From positions 1 through 56,603 of the forward strand of contig NZ_JACJRT010000016.1 of the NCBI RefSeq assembly GCF_014697415.1: a stretch of 56,603 nucleotides of DNA. Reading direction: 5' to 3'. The notes beneath the pieces are model-generated. The model searched no databases, was not told where the DNA came from, and saw nothing but the letters and a program-made list of their open reading frames with translations. The stretch comes from Cyanobium sp. FACHB-13342. Its GTDB lineage: Bacteria; Cyanobacteriota; Cyanobacteriia; PCC-6307; Cyanobiaceae. Below, piece after piece: positions 18,562-26,686 of this stretch. The stretch's first letter is position 1. Every line of letters starts with the position of its first letter. Both the position numbers and the translations under genes were made by a program.

Positions 18562-19776
18562 TCAGGCCGATGCGGCGGCTGTTTCGCGCAGCAATCGCCC
18601 AATCTCCTCCTGCTCCTGGTGAGCTGCAGCGATCGCCTGTCCAAACAGCACGAAATCGTGGAACACGCCGGGCACCGGTCGCTGCCACACGGTGCCGCCC
18701 TCCTGCTCCAACCGCTGGCCCAGGAGCAGCGCCTCATCGCGCAGGATGTCGTGCATGGCACTGATCACCAGGGTCGGCGGCAGACCCCGCAGGTCGCCGC
18801 GGAGGGGTGCGGCGCGCCAGTCGTCGGGATCCGGCGCGTAGTGGCCGTAGTACCAGCGCATGTCGGCGGCACTCAGGAAGGGAGCATCCGCCAGTTCGCG
18901 CCAGGAGGGGCAGGCCATGGAGGGATCCACCGTCGGGCAGATCAAAACCAGCAGAAGCGGCAGCGGCCATCCGGCGGCGCGCGCCTGTAGAGCGCTCACC
19001 AGGGCCAGGTTGCCGCCGGCCGAGTCGCCCATCAGGGCCAGCCGCTCCGGGTTGACGCCCAGCTTGGCGCCGTGCTCATGCAGCCAGTGCAGGGCTGAAG
19101 CCATGTCGTCCGGCGCCGCCGGCCAGGGATGTTCGGGGGCCAGGCGGTAGTCCACGCTCAGAAATGCCCAGCCGGAGCCCTGGCAGAGGGTGCGGCAGAG
19201 GCTGTCGTGGGTATCGACACTGCCGGTGACCCAGCCACCGCCGTGGGCGAACAGCACCACCGGCAGCGGTTCTCCCGTTGCGGAGGGGGGAAGGTAGAGG
19301 CGAGCCCGCAGGCCACCCGTGAGGGTCAGTTCGCGGGAGAGCAAGGTCTCTCGCGGCCGAAGCACCGCCGCCGGACCCTCCTCCGGCTCCAGTTTGCGCA
19401 GCAGATCTGGATGCTTGAGCGTGCGGCGCCGCAGGCTGAGCCGGGTGCTCCAGGTGACCGTTCCTTTCTGCCGCTCTGCGCGGAGCACGGTGCCCGAGGC
19501 GAGCATCTGCTCCAGGTGCTGCTCCACCTCCTCCAGACTGAAACCGCAGGCTGACGCCAGCTCGCTGGCGCTGAGACCCCGCTGGCGCAGCAGCTGCCGC
19601 AACAGCCGCATCTCCCCCTGGCGGCGATCGAGATCGAACAGCTTCATGCCCTGGCGCCTGGCCGCCTCTGGGCTGAGCTCATGCACCGCCCGCACGCCGG
19701 CACGCTCCAGCCGCACCAGCATCTGCTGGCAGTCAGCCGTCAGCAACGGGTCGCAGGCATGGGGGGCTGCGCTCAC
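18562..19776 (-). CDS. HSL-family alpha/beta hydrolase with inserted winged-helix-like domain
   Basis: 404 residues. The catalytic part (about 140-404) is a hormone-sensitive-lipase-type esterase: oxyanion HGGG 178-181, nucleophile GDSAGG with Ser252, acid Asp343 in HDILRDE, and His373 in GVFHDF. The first ~45 residues match the usual N-terminal cap of this family (QQMLVRLERAGVRAVHELSP). Between cap and core, residues about 50-118 are extra. They read as a winged helix: helices GEMRLLRQLLRQRG, SASELASACG and SLEEVEQHLEQMLASG, then a basic two-strand wing. I infer a DNA- or protein-binding module inside an esterase. GTG start 19776, 4 bp after the MinD-like gene; it is the last gene of the unit. 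Confidence 0.85.
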   Translation of the reverse strand: MSAAPHACDPLLTADCQQMLVRLERAGVRAVHELSPEAARRQGMKLFDLDRRQGEMRLLRQLLRQRGLSASELASACGFSLEEVEQHLEQMLASGTVLRAERQKGTVTWSTRLSLRRRTLKHPDLLRKLEPEEGPAAVLRPRETLLSRELTLTGGLRARLYLPPSATGEPLPVVLFAHGGGWVTGSVDTHDSLCRTLCQGSGWAFLSVDYRLAPEHPWPAAPDDMASALHWLHEHGAKLGVNPERLALMGDSAGGNLALVSALQARAAGWPLPLLLVLICPTVDPSMACPSWRELADAPFLSAADMRWYYGHYAPDPDDWRAAPLRGDLRGLPPTLVISAMHDILRDEALLLGQRLEQEGGTVWQRPVPGVFHDFVLFGQAIAAAHQEQEEIGRLLRETAAASA

Positions 19777-19780
19777 GTTC

Positions 19781-20545
19781 TCAGGGGCCCGCGAGAACGC
19801 GGTGGGCCAGCTGACGCACCCGCTCGCTCCAGGGGTGCTCGGGCTGGGCCAGCACGAAGGGGCGGCTCGAGGCGTTCATGGCGATGCCCTCATCCATCGG
19901 CAGGCAGGTCCCGAGCGGCACGCGATAGGTCGATTCCACCTGCTGGCGCACGGCCTCACCATCCATCTGCGACGGCAACTTGTTGAGAATCAACAGCATG
20001 TCGGGCACCTCCAGAAGGCGGGCGATCTCCACGGTGACGGCCGTGCCCTGGAAGTCCTGCTGATCGGGACGCAGCACCAGCAGCAGCACGTCGGAGAGGG
20101 TGAGCGAGAGCAGGGTTTCCTCGTTGAGCCCGGGATGGGTGTCGATGATCAGCACATCGAGCTCCAGGTCATCGAGCAGGCTCTGGAAGCCCTGCTGCAG
20201 CAGGCCCACGTCGTAGCCCTCCCGCAGCACCCGGGTGATCTCGCTGGCCTTGATGCTGGCCGGCACCAGCAGCAGCGCCCCGCCCTCCGGCAGGGCACCG
20301 ATCCGTTCGGACACATCCACGGCCACCTCGGCGATGCCGCATTCCCCGTGGAGAAACTGGTTGATCGAGCGGTGGAGGTCTTCCGCCCCGAAGCCAAACG
20401 GCACATGCAGCCCGGGCGACTGAATATCGGTGTCGACGATCGCCACCCGCTTTCCCTGCTGGGCAAGCACCACGGCGAGGCTGGCCGTGGTGTTGCTCTT
20501 GCCGGTGCCGCCCCGGAACGAGTGCACGGAAACGATCAAGCTCAT
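19781..20545 (-). CDS. MinD/ParA-like P-loop ATPase
   Basis: 254 residues with the MinD/ParA fold. The P-loop is SFRGGTGKSNTT at residues 9-20; the signature lysine of KGGxGK is replaced by Arg while the Walker A Lys remains. The switch segment VAIVDTDIQSPG and Walker B-type LDVLIIDTHPG follow. RPDQQDFQGTAV and LLILNKLPS are the usual base-binding regions. Such ATPases cycle between membrane or partner binding and release. No C-terminal amphipathic membrane-targeting helix of true MinD is obvious, and the Min neighbours are absent. It overlaps the sensor gene by 4 bp and precedes the hydrolase by 4 bp, so a role in that signalling unit is likely. Confidence 0.9.
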   Translation of the reverse strand: MSLIVSVHSFRGGTGKSNTTASLAVVLAQQGKRVAIVDTDIQSPGLHVPFGFGAEDLHRSINQFLHGECGIAEVAVDVSERIGALPEGGALLLVPASIKASEITRVLREGYDVGLLQQGFQSLLDDLELDVLIIDTHPGLNEETLLSLTLSDVLLLVLRPDQQDFQGTAVTVEIARLLEVPDMLLILNKLPSQMDGEAVRQQVESTYRVPLGTCLPMDEGIAMNASSRPFVLAQPEHPWSERVRQLAHRVLAGP

Positions 20546-22344
20546 GGTCTCGGCGCGTCCGGGGGGGCGTTGCGGTCGATCGGTGGGGCTGGGGCGACGG
20601 CGTCGAGGCGGGGGCGCTGACGCTGGGCACGGAGCTGGGCAGCCGCGGCCTTCATGGCTCCGAAGAACTCACTGTCCACGATGACAGCAACATCCCGATC
20701 CCGCTGTTTCTGATCGACTTTGATATGCAAGGCCGCCACCTGGGCCCGCAAGCTGGCCTGTCGCTTGAGGCTTTCCCGCGCGGCCTGCAGCAGCTGCCGG
20801 CCCAGCACCCCGAGATCGTCCTTGCGGCGGATCACGGCGCTGAGCTGCTCCTCCTCCACGGGCTGGTCGGTTTCCAGCTGGGCAGCGGCCTGGGTGAGGC
20901 TGCGCAGGGGGCGGGAGATTCTCCGGCTGGCCACCACGGCCCCCCCGGTGGCGAGCAGCCCCAGCAGCGAGGTGAGCAGCATCACCCGCTGTTGCACGGC
21001 CCGGATCGCCTGGCGCTGCTCCTGCTGCGACTCCATCACCACCGCCTTGGCGCCATAGGCGTCCAGCGGCTGCCAGGCGGCCACCACCTCCTGCCCATCG
21101 ATCGCCCCGGCGCCGACGCCGGCCTCGGTCGAAGCCAGCAAGGGCTGCAGAGGGGCGGACACCGGGTGATAGGTGAGCAGGCGCCGGAAGCGTTGGCCCT
21201 GGTCGATCCCGTCATTGCGGCTGATGCGCCGGCGGCGCGCCTCCGCCTGCCCATCGTCAGGCCCAAGAATCCCCATGGCCAGGCGGGAATCATTGGAGGA
21301 GGCGATCACCCCATCGTGTTCCAGCACCAGGGCGGTGAGGCCTGTTTTCAGATCGAGAGCCTTGGATTCAGCCAGGGAGTAGGTACCCACCACCGCCACA
21401 CCCACCACCGTGCGGCCCTCACGGATCGGGCGGGCGATCGACACCGTCGCCCGCGGATTGGTGGTGCTCACGGGGTAGTAGATGCCACTCATGTAGGCCT
21501 CCTGCCGGAGCCCTTTCTGCACATAGGTGCGGAAGCTGTAGTCGTGGCCGATCAACTTGCGATCGGAGGAGGCGAAGCAGCGGCCGGTCCGATCGATCAG
21601 GTAGATGAAAGCGGCATCCGCGTGGCTGGCCTGCAGGCGATCCAACAAGCCCAGCACCTCCGGCTCCAGCTGCTGGCGCTCCCCAGCAGAGGCCCCCGCC
21701 ATGCGGATCACCGCCGGGTTGCTGGCGAGGTAAAGCATGAGCTTGCCGTACTCGCTGAGGTTCTCGTCCAGCCGTCCGGCCACCGTGGCGGCGATCCCCT
21801 GCAGCTGTTTTTTCAGGGCCTGCTCGGCCTGCCCCTCGGCCAGCCAGGACCCCACGTTGCCCACGAGCAGGGCCGGCACCAGCGAGAACAGGAGCATCAC
21901 ACCGCCGAGCTTCACCCCCACGGGCCAGGCCGCCGGCGTCTGGAGCTGGAAGGTGGGCCGCCACGGGATCCACCGCCGGGTTCGGGGAGCGGCCAACCGC
22001 TGCAGGGCAGCGGCCTCGTTCGGTTGCAAACCAACGCGCTGTTGCAACTGCACCAGCACCTCCGCGCGCAGGAGCGGCTCGGTGGGGAGCAGATCCAGCC
22101 AGCGCTCCGGAGCCTCCAGCAGATCGCCAGCCTGGAGGGTCGGCAGGGGAGCGGACGCGCGCCGGCGCACCCCGGCGAGCTGGCGGGCCAGCGGGTCATC
22201 GGGCTCCGCCGCTGGCCACTGGGGAGCCTGCAGGCGCTCCAGGATGCGCTGCACGAGCAAGCGGGCCCGGCGCTGCCGCGACAGGGCGCCGGAGCTGATC
22301 TCGTCGCGGCTGATCGGCTTGGGCTGGGTCGGGCTGGAGTCCAT
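20542..22344 (-). CDS. Cache/HAMP membrane sensor without catalytic output domain
   Basis: 600 residues. An N-terminal cytoplasmic region (1-140) is Arg-rich and helical. TM1 lies at about 143-165 (LGGVMLLFSLVPALLVGN). A periplasmic double-Cache-type domain covers about 170-450, with DAAFIYLIDRTGRCFASSDR and VSIARPIREGRTVVGV. TM2 is at about 453-472, a HAMP domain at about 473-525 (SRRISRPLRSLTQAAAQLET), and a coiled coil and basic tail follow, with a DSEFFGAMKAAAAQLRAQR motif near 557. No kinase, cyclase or methyl-accepting domain is present. I infer that ligand binding is passed to the MinD-like ATPase encoded next. ATG 22344 is the first start giving this architecture. Confidence 0.88.
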   Translation of the reverse strand: MDSSPTQPKPISRDEISSGALSRQRRARLLVQRILERLQAPQWPAAEPDDPLARQLAGVRRRASAPLPTLQAGDLLEAPERWLDLLPTEPLLRAEVLVQLQQRVGLQPNEAAALQRLAAPRTRRWIPWRPTFQLQTPAAWPVGVKLGGVMLLFSLVPALLVGNVGSWLAEGQAEQALKKQLQGIAATVAGRLDENLSEYGKLMLYLASNPAVIRMAGASAGERQQLEPEVLGLLDRLQASHADAAFIYLIDRTGRCFASSDRKLIGHDYSFRTYVQKGLRQEAYMSGIYYPVSTTNPRATVSIARPIREGRTVVGVAVVGTYSLAESKALDLKTGLTALVLEHDGVIASSNDSRLAMGILGPDDGQAEARRRRISRNDGIDQGQRFRRLLTYHPVSAPLQPLLASTEAGVGAGAIDGQEVVAAWQPLDAYGAKAVVMESQQEQRQAIRAVQQRVMLLTSLLGLLATGGAVVASRRISRPLRSLTQAAAQLETDQPVEEEQLSAVIRRKDDLGVLGRQLLQAARESLKRQASLRAQVAALHIKVDQKQRDRDVAVIVDSEFFGAMKAAAAQLRAQRQRPRLDAVAPAPPIDRNAPPDAPRP

Positions 22345-22430
22345 GGGGCCCAACCGGGACTGGCATGAAAAATCTAGGTGGACCCAACGGGGCGCACCCA
22401 GACGGGATGGGCCAGCAGCACCCTGAAGCC

Positions 22431-23684
22431 TCAGCCCTGCCAGTCCGGCAGCAGATGGCGCTCCAGCTGGCGGTAGGCCAGCAGGGTGGGCACGGCCCAG
22501 ATCAGGCCATAGAGCGCCGGCCCCTGCGGTAGGGCCAGGCCCACCTCCAGCCAGGTGGCGATCAGGGGCAGGGTGCCGCCAAGCACCGCCGTCACCAGGC
22601 TGTAGGACAGGGAAAAGGCACTGCAGCGCTGGGCCGCCGGAAACAGACCGGGCAACAGCGAGGGGTAGACACCCAGGTAGAGCATCAGCGGCACAAGCAC
22701 GATCAACTGGCCCACCGCAAAGGCCAGCGGTGGGCCCGCCGCGATCAGCAGCATCCCCGGCAGCACGCCCACGGCCAGCACCAGGCTGAGGCGGCGCGCC
22801 AGCGCCACCGGCGCGCCGCGATCCGCCAGATGGCCGCCCAGCAGGATCAAGCCCACCCCGATCGCCTGGTTGAGGGTGGTGATGGCATTGAAGCTGGCGG
22901 CCAACGCCGGCAGCCGCGTCGACGCCTCCTGCACGGCAAACACCGTGGCCGCGTAGAAGCTCACCGCAGAGAGCGCCACCGCCGCCATCAGCCGCCCCAT
23001 CGCCGGCCACTGGCCACGCAGCTCAGCCAGGTGGGCCGCCAGGCCGATTGGCGCCTGACCCGACCGTGTTTCCTCCAGGTGGGTGCGCAGGCTCAGGGCC
23101 CAGATCCCCAGCGCGGCGCCCAGCACAAACGGAACACGCCAGCCCCACTGCTGCACGGCCGGCGGATCGAGCCAGAGATGGATCAGCGCCGCCGCCAACG
23201 ATCCCCCCACAAAACCCAGCACGGCCCCTGCGCTGGCGAAGCTGGCAGTGAGGCCACGCCGCTGGCGTGGAGCCGTCTCCACCAGGGCCACCACCGAGCC
23301 GGTGAACTCGCCGCCCACCGAAAGGCCCTGCAGCAGCCGCAGCAGCACCAGCAGCACGGCGGAGCTGGGGCCCCACTGGCTGGTGGGCGGCAGCAGGGCG
23401 ATGCCGAGGCTGCAGGCCGCCATCACGGCCACGCTCACCAGCAGCAGCGCCCGCCGCCCCACCAGATCCCCGATCGGCCCCAGCAGCAACCCGCCGACCG
23501 GCCGCATCAGATAGCCCACCGCGAACACGGCGAAGGCACTCAGCAGCTGCAGCGACGGCACATCCGCCGGGAAGAAGGCCTCGCCGATCTCCTTGGCGAA
23601 GAAGCCGTAGACGGCGAAGTCGAACCACTCCACCGTGTTGCCGATCGCTCCGGCCAGGGTGCTGCGCGGGATCAGGGGAGCCAT
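22431..23684 (-). CDS. MHS-family MFS transporter (metabolite:H+ symporter)
   Basis: 417-residue twelve-helix major facilitator. The N-terminus AGAIGNTVEWFDFAVYGFFA is the hallmark of the MHS subgroup (ProP, KgtP, citrate and osmolyte symporters). The MFS motif A (GPIGDLVGRRALLLVS) follows TM2, and LQGLSVGGEFTGSVVALVE lies in TM4. It probably imports an organic acid or compatible solute with H+; the substrate cannot be named. ATG 23684 gives the canonical N-terminus. It lies 86 bp upstream of the sensor gene on the same strand and may share its transcript, which would pair an uptake system with a Cache sensor. Confidence 0.9.
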   Translation of the reverse strand: MAPLIPRSTLAGAIGNTVEWFDFAVYGFFAKEIGEAFFPADVPSLQLLSAFAVFAVGYLMRPVGGLLLGPIGDLVGRRALLLVSVAVMAACSLGIALLPPTSQWGPSSAVLLVLLRLLQGLSVGGEFTGSVVALVETAPRQRRGLTASFASAGAVLGFVGGSLAAALIHLWLDPPAVQQWGWRVPFVLGAALGIWALSLRTHLEETRSGQAPIGLAAHLAELRGQWPAMGRLMAAVALSAVSFYAATVFAVQEASTRLPALAASFNAITTLNQAIGVGLILLGGHLADRGAPVALARRLSLVLAVGVLPGMLLIAAGPPLAFAVGQLIVLVPLMLYLGVYPSLLPGLFPAAQRCSAFSLSYSLVTAVLGGTLPLIATWLEVGLALPQGPALYGLIWAVPTLLAYRQLERHLLPDWQG

Positions 23685-23759
23685 GACATCCAGTTTCGCG
23701 CGGCTGACAGGGCGATTCAGGCTTGCTAAGCCGTCGGCAGAGCAACGGCTGGGGCAACC

Positions 23760-24326
23760 ATGCGTCAGACAGTGGCCAAACTCATGCTCCTGGGGGCAAC
23801 GGCCCTGCTGGCCGCCCCGACCCAGGCGGAGCCGGTGCGCTGGAGTGGCAACGGCCATCTCTATGAGGTGGTGGTGGTGCCCGAAGGCATCACCTGGCTC
23901 GAGGCCAAGGCGGCGGCCAACGCCCGCGGGGGCTACCTGGCCACGCTCACCTCGGCCGAAGAAAACCGGTACGTCTGGTCGTTGATCGCCAAGCAACCCC
24001 GCGTCTGGACCACCAGCCTCCGCCAGGGCCAGGCCGACGCTGTCGGCCCCTGGATCGGCCTGGTGCAGATTCGCCACCAGGCGCAGGAACCCAAGGGCGG
24101 CTGGCAGTGGATCAGCGGTGAGCCCCTGACCTATACCAACTGGGCGGCGGGCAAGCCCAACAACCTCGAGCAGATCGAGGATTACGGCCACCTCTTCCGC
24201 GTGGCCGGCTCCAACGACCCAGCCACCTGGAACGACTTCGCCAACGATCCGACCCAACTGAGCGTGGTGCGCGCCCAGCGTCCCGTGGCCTACATCGTCG
24301 AGTTCGATCGAAAGCCTGCGCCATGA
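23760..24326 (+). CDS. Secreted C-type-lectin-like domain protein
   Basis: 188 residues. The signal peptide is about 1-23 (LMLLGATALLAAPTQAEPV). The remainder is one C-type-lectin-like domain: ITWLEAKAAANARGGYLATL (helix 1), SAEENRYVWSLI (helix 2), PWIGLVQ, GGWQWISGEPLTYTNWAAG and then KPNN (carbohydrate-loop region), and WNDFANDP and AYIVEFD at the end. WIGL and WND are the family core. Calcium-type glycan binding is possible because Asn and Glu residues follow the WAAGKPNN loop, but this is unproven. It is exported to the periplasm or outside. Its stop overlaps the next start by 4 bp, so it heads a compact cassette. Confidence 0.85.
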   Translation: MRQTVAKLMLLGATALLAAPTQAEPVRWSGNGHLYEVVVVPEGITWLEAKAAANARGGYLATLTSAEENRYVWSLIAKQPRVWTTSLRQGQADAVGPWIGLVQIRHQAQEPKGGWQWISGEPLTYTNWAAGKPNNLEQIEDYGHLFRVAGSNDPATWNDFANDPTQLSVVRAQRPVAYIVEFDRKPAP

Positions 24327-25099
24327 CCCCCCAGCCAACACTGACCGTTGGAGCCATGCCGTACCGGTTGCGGCATCTGCCCCTCCTGCTCCTGCTCGCA
24401 GCCCCAGTCCCTGGGGCCTTGCAGGCCGCAGAACCGCCAGGCCAGCGCACCGTCGCCGCCGAACAGCAGCAACAACGCCAGCGCTACACCGGCGTCTGGG
24501 CCCTGGTGGACAACGCGAACAACCTCTTCAACGTGCGCCTCAGCGCCGATGGCCAGGCCATCAGCACCACGGGCACCGAGGGGGTACCCCTGGGCGGCAG
24601 CAGCCACCTGCGCGCCAACCAGCTCTACGAACACGGGCGCTGGACCCCCTGGGGCAACGGGGTGCGCATCGACTTCAGCGATGGCTGGAGTGATGCGATC
24701 CTCACCGGCCCGGCCGGCCCCGAGCAGTGGTCGTGGGCACCGGGGGCCAGCCGCCTCGACCCGCCCAGCAACGTCGGCAAGGCGGTGCAGCTGAGGGGAG
24801 CCGTGGCCGACGCAGTGGGGGTCTACCGGATCCAGCCGGCCCAGGCGGATCGGCCGGTCACCACCGTGAGCCTGATGTCGAACGGCCTGGCCTTCAACGC
24901 CATTGATGCGCTGGCCGGGGGCACCTGGCGGCTGGACAAGGGCGAGGTGGAAATCACCTGGAGCTCGGGCTGGCTCACCCGTTTCACGCCGAAGGAGCAG
25001 GGCCCGCTGCAGGTGCGGATCTGGGAACCGGCCCGGCGCCACCCTTCACCTCCCACAGCGATCCGGCCCGGCCAGCGTTTGCTAGCGCCCACGCCCTGA
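24323..25099 (+). CDS. Hypothetical exported protein, 258 aa
   Basis: Not recognised. A signal peptide follows an internal Met (MPYRLRHLPLLLLLAAPVPG, start 24356), while the coupled ATG 24323 overlaps the lectin gene stop. Either may be used. The mature part has two similar halves: YTGVWALVDNANNLFNVRLS with WGNGVRIDFSDGWSDAIL, and VGVYRIQPAQADRPVTTVSL with GEVEITWSSGWLTRF. This is a duplicated beta-rich module in which each half ends in a GW-type strand. That suggests a secreted beta-barrel or sandwich acting with the lectin-like protein. Confidence 0.7.
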   Translation: MTPQPTLTVGAMPYRLRHLPLLLLLAAPVPGALQAAEPPGQRTVAAEQQQQRQRYTGVWALVDNANNLFNVRLSADGQAISTTGTEGVPLGGSSHLRANQLYEHGRWTPWGNGVRIDFSDGWSDAILTGPAGPEQWSWAPGASRLDPPSNVGKAVQLRGAVADAVGVYRIQPAQADRPVTTVSLMSNGLAFNAIDALAGGTWRLDKGEVEITWSSGWLTRFTPKEQGPLQVRIWEPARRHPSPPTAIRPGQRLLAPTP

Positions 25100-25152
25100 G
25101 GGGGGCAGCAGCCACGACCATGGCTAGAGAAGACGTAGCCAGGAGTGGCTCG

Positions 25153-25665
25153 ATGCGCCTCCAATTCATTCCGATCCACCTGTTTCGCGAAACGCCGCAG
25201 GTGTGCTTCTTCGATGCCAGCGTGCCCCACAGCAACGGCACCGATGTGGTGGTGCACCACGGGCCTGCCATCTCACCGCCCGATCACGACGGTGCCGAGC
25301 AGTACTACGTGCATCAACACCAGGTGGATCACAACCTGGTGCTGCAAGGCCAGCGCACCTTCATCCTGCTCAACCCGGCCTGGGATCAGCCCCACCACGT
25401 GATCGCGCTGGAACGGGCCATGGGGGCGCTTGCAATTCCGGTGGGCACGTACCACCGCTCAATGTCAGGCGAGGAAGGCAGCCTCGTGCTCAACCAATCG
25501 ATCCGTGATCCGGCCTTCAGCTACGCCACCGAGTTCATCCCCGTGTGCCTGGCCGACCGACCCGATCTGCAGACGGCTCGCGCTGTGGAGCCCTGGCGCT
25601 GGAGCTGGCATCACGGCCACATCCGCCGCCAACACGGTGACGTCGAGGATTGGCCCGTCAGATGA
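25153..25665 (+). CDS. Cupin-like small protein
   Basis: 170 residues, no signal peptide. ATG 25153 is favoured by an AGGAG seven to eight bases upstream. His-rich strands recall a cupin barrel: VVVHHGPAISPPDH, then YYVHQHQVDHNLVLQGQRTF with two close His residues and a Gly turn, then IALERAMGALAIPVGTYHRS, the usual second motif before a conserved His. Metal binding by these His residues is likely. Function is unknown; relatives include sugar-nucleotide epimerases and storage-type cupins. The stop overlaps the next gene by 4 bp. Confidence 0.65.
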   Translation: MRLQFIPIHLFRETPQVCFFDASVPHSNGTDVVVHHGPAISPPDHDGAEQYYVHQHQVDHNLVLQGQRTFILLNPAWDQPHHVIALERAMGALAIPVGTYHRSMSGEEGSLVLNQSIRDPAFSYATEFIPVCLADRPDLQTARAVEPWRWSWHHGHIRRQHGDVEDWPVR

Positions 25666-26213
25666 GCTGGAAACATGCGAAATGGGTGCTACTGGCCGGA
25701 GCAGCAGCGGCCGGAATCCTCTTAAGCAGCTATCCAACGACACCCCAGCTCTCGCGCTGCCCTGAGATCGGCAGCCTCCCGGGCATCGTGCTGGGAATGT
25801 TCATGGCCACAACGATCATCCATACATTGATGACGTCCATACAGGCCGACTCTGTGCACTCGAAACGTCTTAGCGCTTGGTGCTCAACAAGCAGCATTCG
25901 CTGCCACTTGCTGATTGCCATTGGAGCACTCATGACAGCAGCCACATTATTCCTGGAGATCCTTCTATGGGCTTGGGTTTATCGCCATGTCGGCGCGATT
26001 CAAGGCCTGGAAGCAAGCCTGTATTTTTCCGGCATCACATTCACAACGGTCGGCTATGGAGACATCACGCTGGCCAAATGCTGGCAATTACTCAGCGTGG
26101 CAGAAGCCGTGAATGGGGTTTTGATGGCCGGGTGGAGCGCCGCCCAACTGATTTTCCTCGTCCAGAGGATGATGATCTTGAGCGTACAACCTGAAGGGGC
26201 AAAACCAGATTGA
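25662..26213 (+). CDS. Potassium-channel-like protein (ion channel, pore domain)
   Basis: 183 residues with the K+ selectivity filter TFTTVGYGDITLAK near residue 127. Hydrophobic segments lie at about 9-25, 40-60 and 80-106 before the pore and about 150-168 after it (VLMAGWSAAQLIFLVQ). That is more than the minimal two-TM channel. No voltage-sensing Arg repeat or RCK regulatory domain is visible. It probably forms a tetrameric K+ channel in the plasma membrane. The ATG overlaps the stop of the cupin-like gene. Codons are somewhat AT-richer than neighbours, a hint of later acquisition. Confidence 0.85.
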   Translation: MSWKHAKWVLLAGAAAAGILLSSYPTTPQLSRCPEIGSLPGIVLGMFMATTIIHTLMTSIQADSVHSKRLSAWCSTSSIRCHLLIAIGALMTAATLFLEILLWAWVYRHVGAIQGLEASLYFSGITFTTVGYGDITLAKCWQLLSVAEAVNGVLMAGWSAAQLIFLVQRMMILSVQPEGAKPD

Positions 26214-26233
26214 CCCTCCCAAATCTCAAGCCA

Positions 26234-26686
26234 TCATCCATTTGCCCCGCCGGGACCAATCGCGCGACCGATGGTAGAGAGATAACGCCAATGAGCTGGC
26301 CTAGACCAGTACACAGCAACGGGGATCGCCACCAGCTCATTGAGCAACATGGCACGAACGTAGGACGTCAATCCAATGTCGCCTTGGCTAAGCAGCCAGA
26401 GTTGAACCATCAAGATCTTGAAAACCCCAATCCACAAAATCACCCGCAACCAGGAAAGAGCCTTCAGCGACTTCCTGCTTGCAACACCAACCATCGCGAG
26501 CAGTATGGCAAGCGAAACCACAATTCCCGTCAGACGGTGGAGCACAAGCTGCTCGACATCAGAAACTGAAGACAGCCGCAACCCTGCCACAAAGAAGGCC
26601 AAACAAATGGCCTGATGGACAAAGACAATCCTAGTCATCAGTCCAAACCCCCTGGGCTTTGACTGGCGAGAATCAGCGGCGATCAA
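26234..26686 (-). CDS. Four-helix membrane protein coupled to RND pump gene
   Basis: 150 residues, function unknown. Predicted membrane segments: IVFVHQAICLAFFVAGLRLS, LTGIVVSLAILLAMVGVA, LRVILWIGVFKILMVQLWLL and AMLLNELVAIPVAVYW. A TTG start at 26686 overlaps the RND permease stop, which implies coupled translation. ATG 26638 (MTRIVFVHQ) is the alternative. It is more AT-rich than the pump genes. An accessory role in efflux or membrane stress is only suggested by position. Confidence 0.65.
   Translation of the reverse strand: MIAADSRQSKPRGFGLMTRIVFVHQAICLAFFVAGLRLSSVSDVEQLVLHRLTGIVVSLAILLAMVGVASRKSLKALSWLRVILWIGVFKILMVQLWLLSQGDIGLTSYVRAMLLNELVAIPVAVYWSRPAHWRYLSTIGRAIGPGGANG

Noticed and set aside
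19781-20545. Cell-division MinD
   Set aside because: There is no minC or minE neighbour and no C-terminal membrane-targeting helix. The gene is embedded in a sensor/hydrolase unit.
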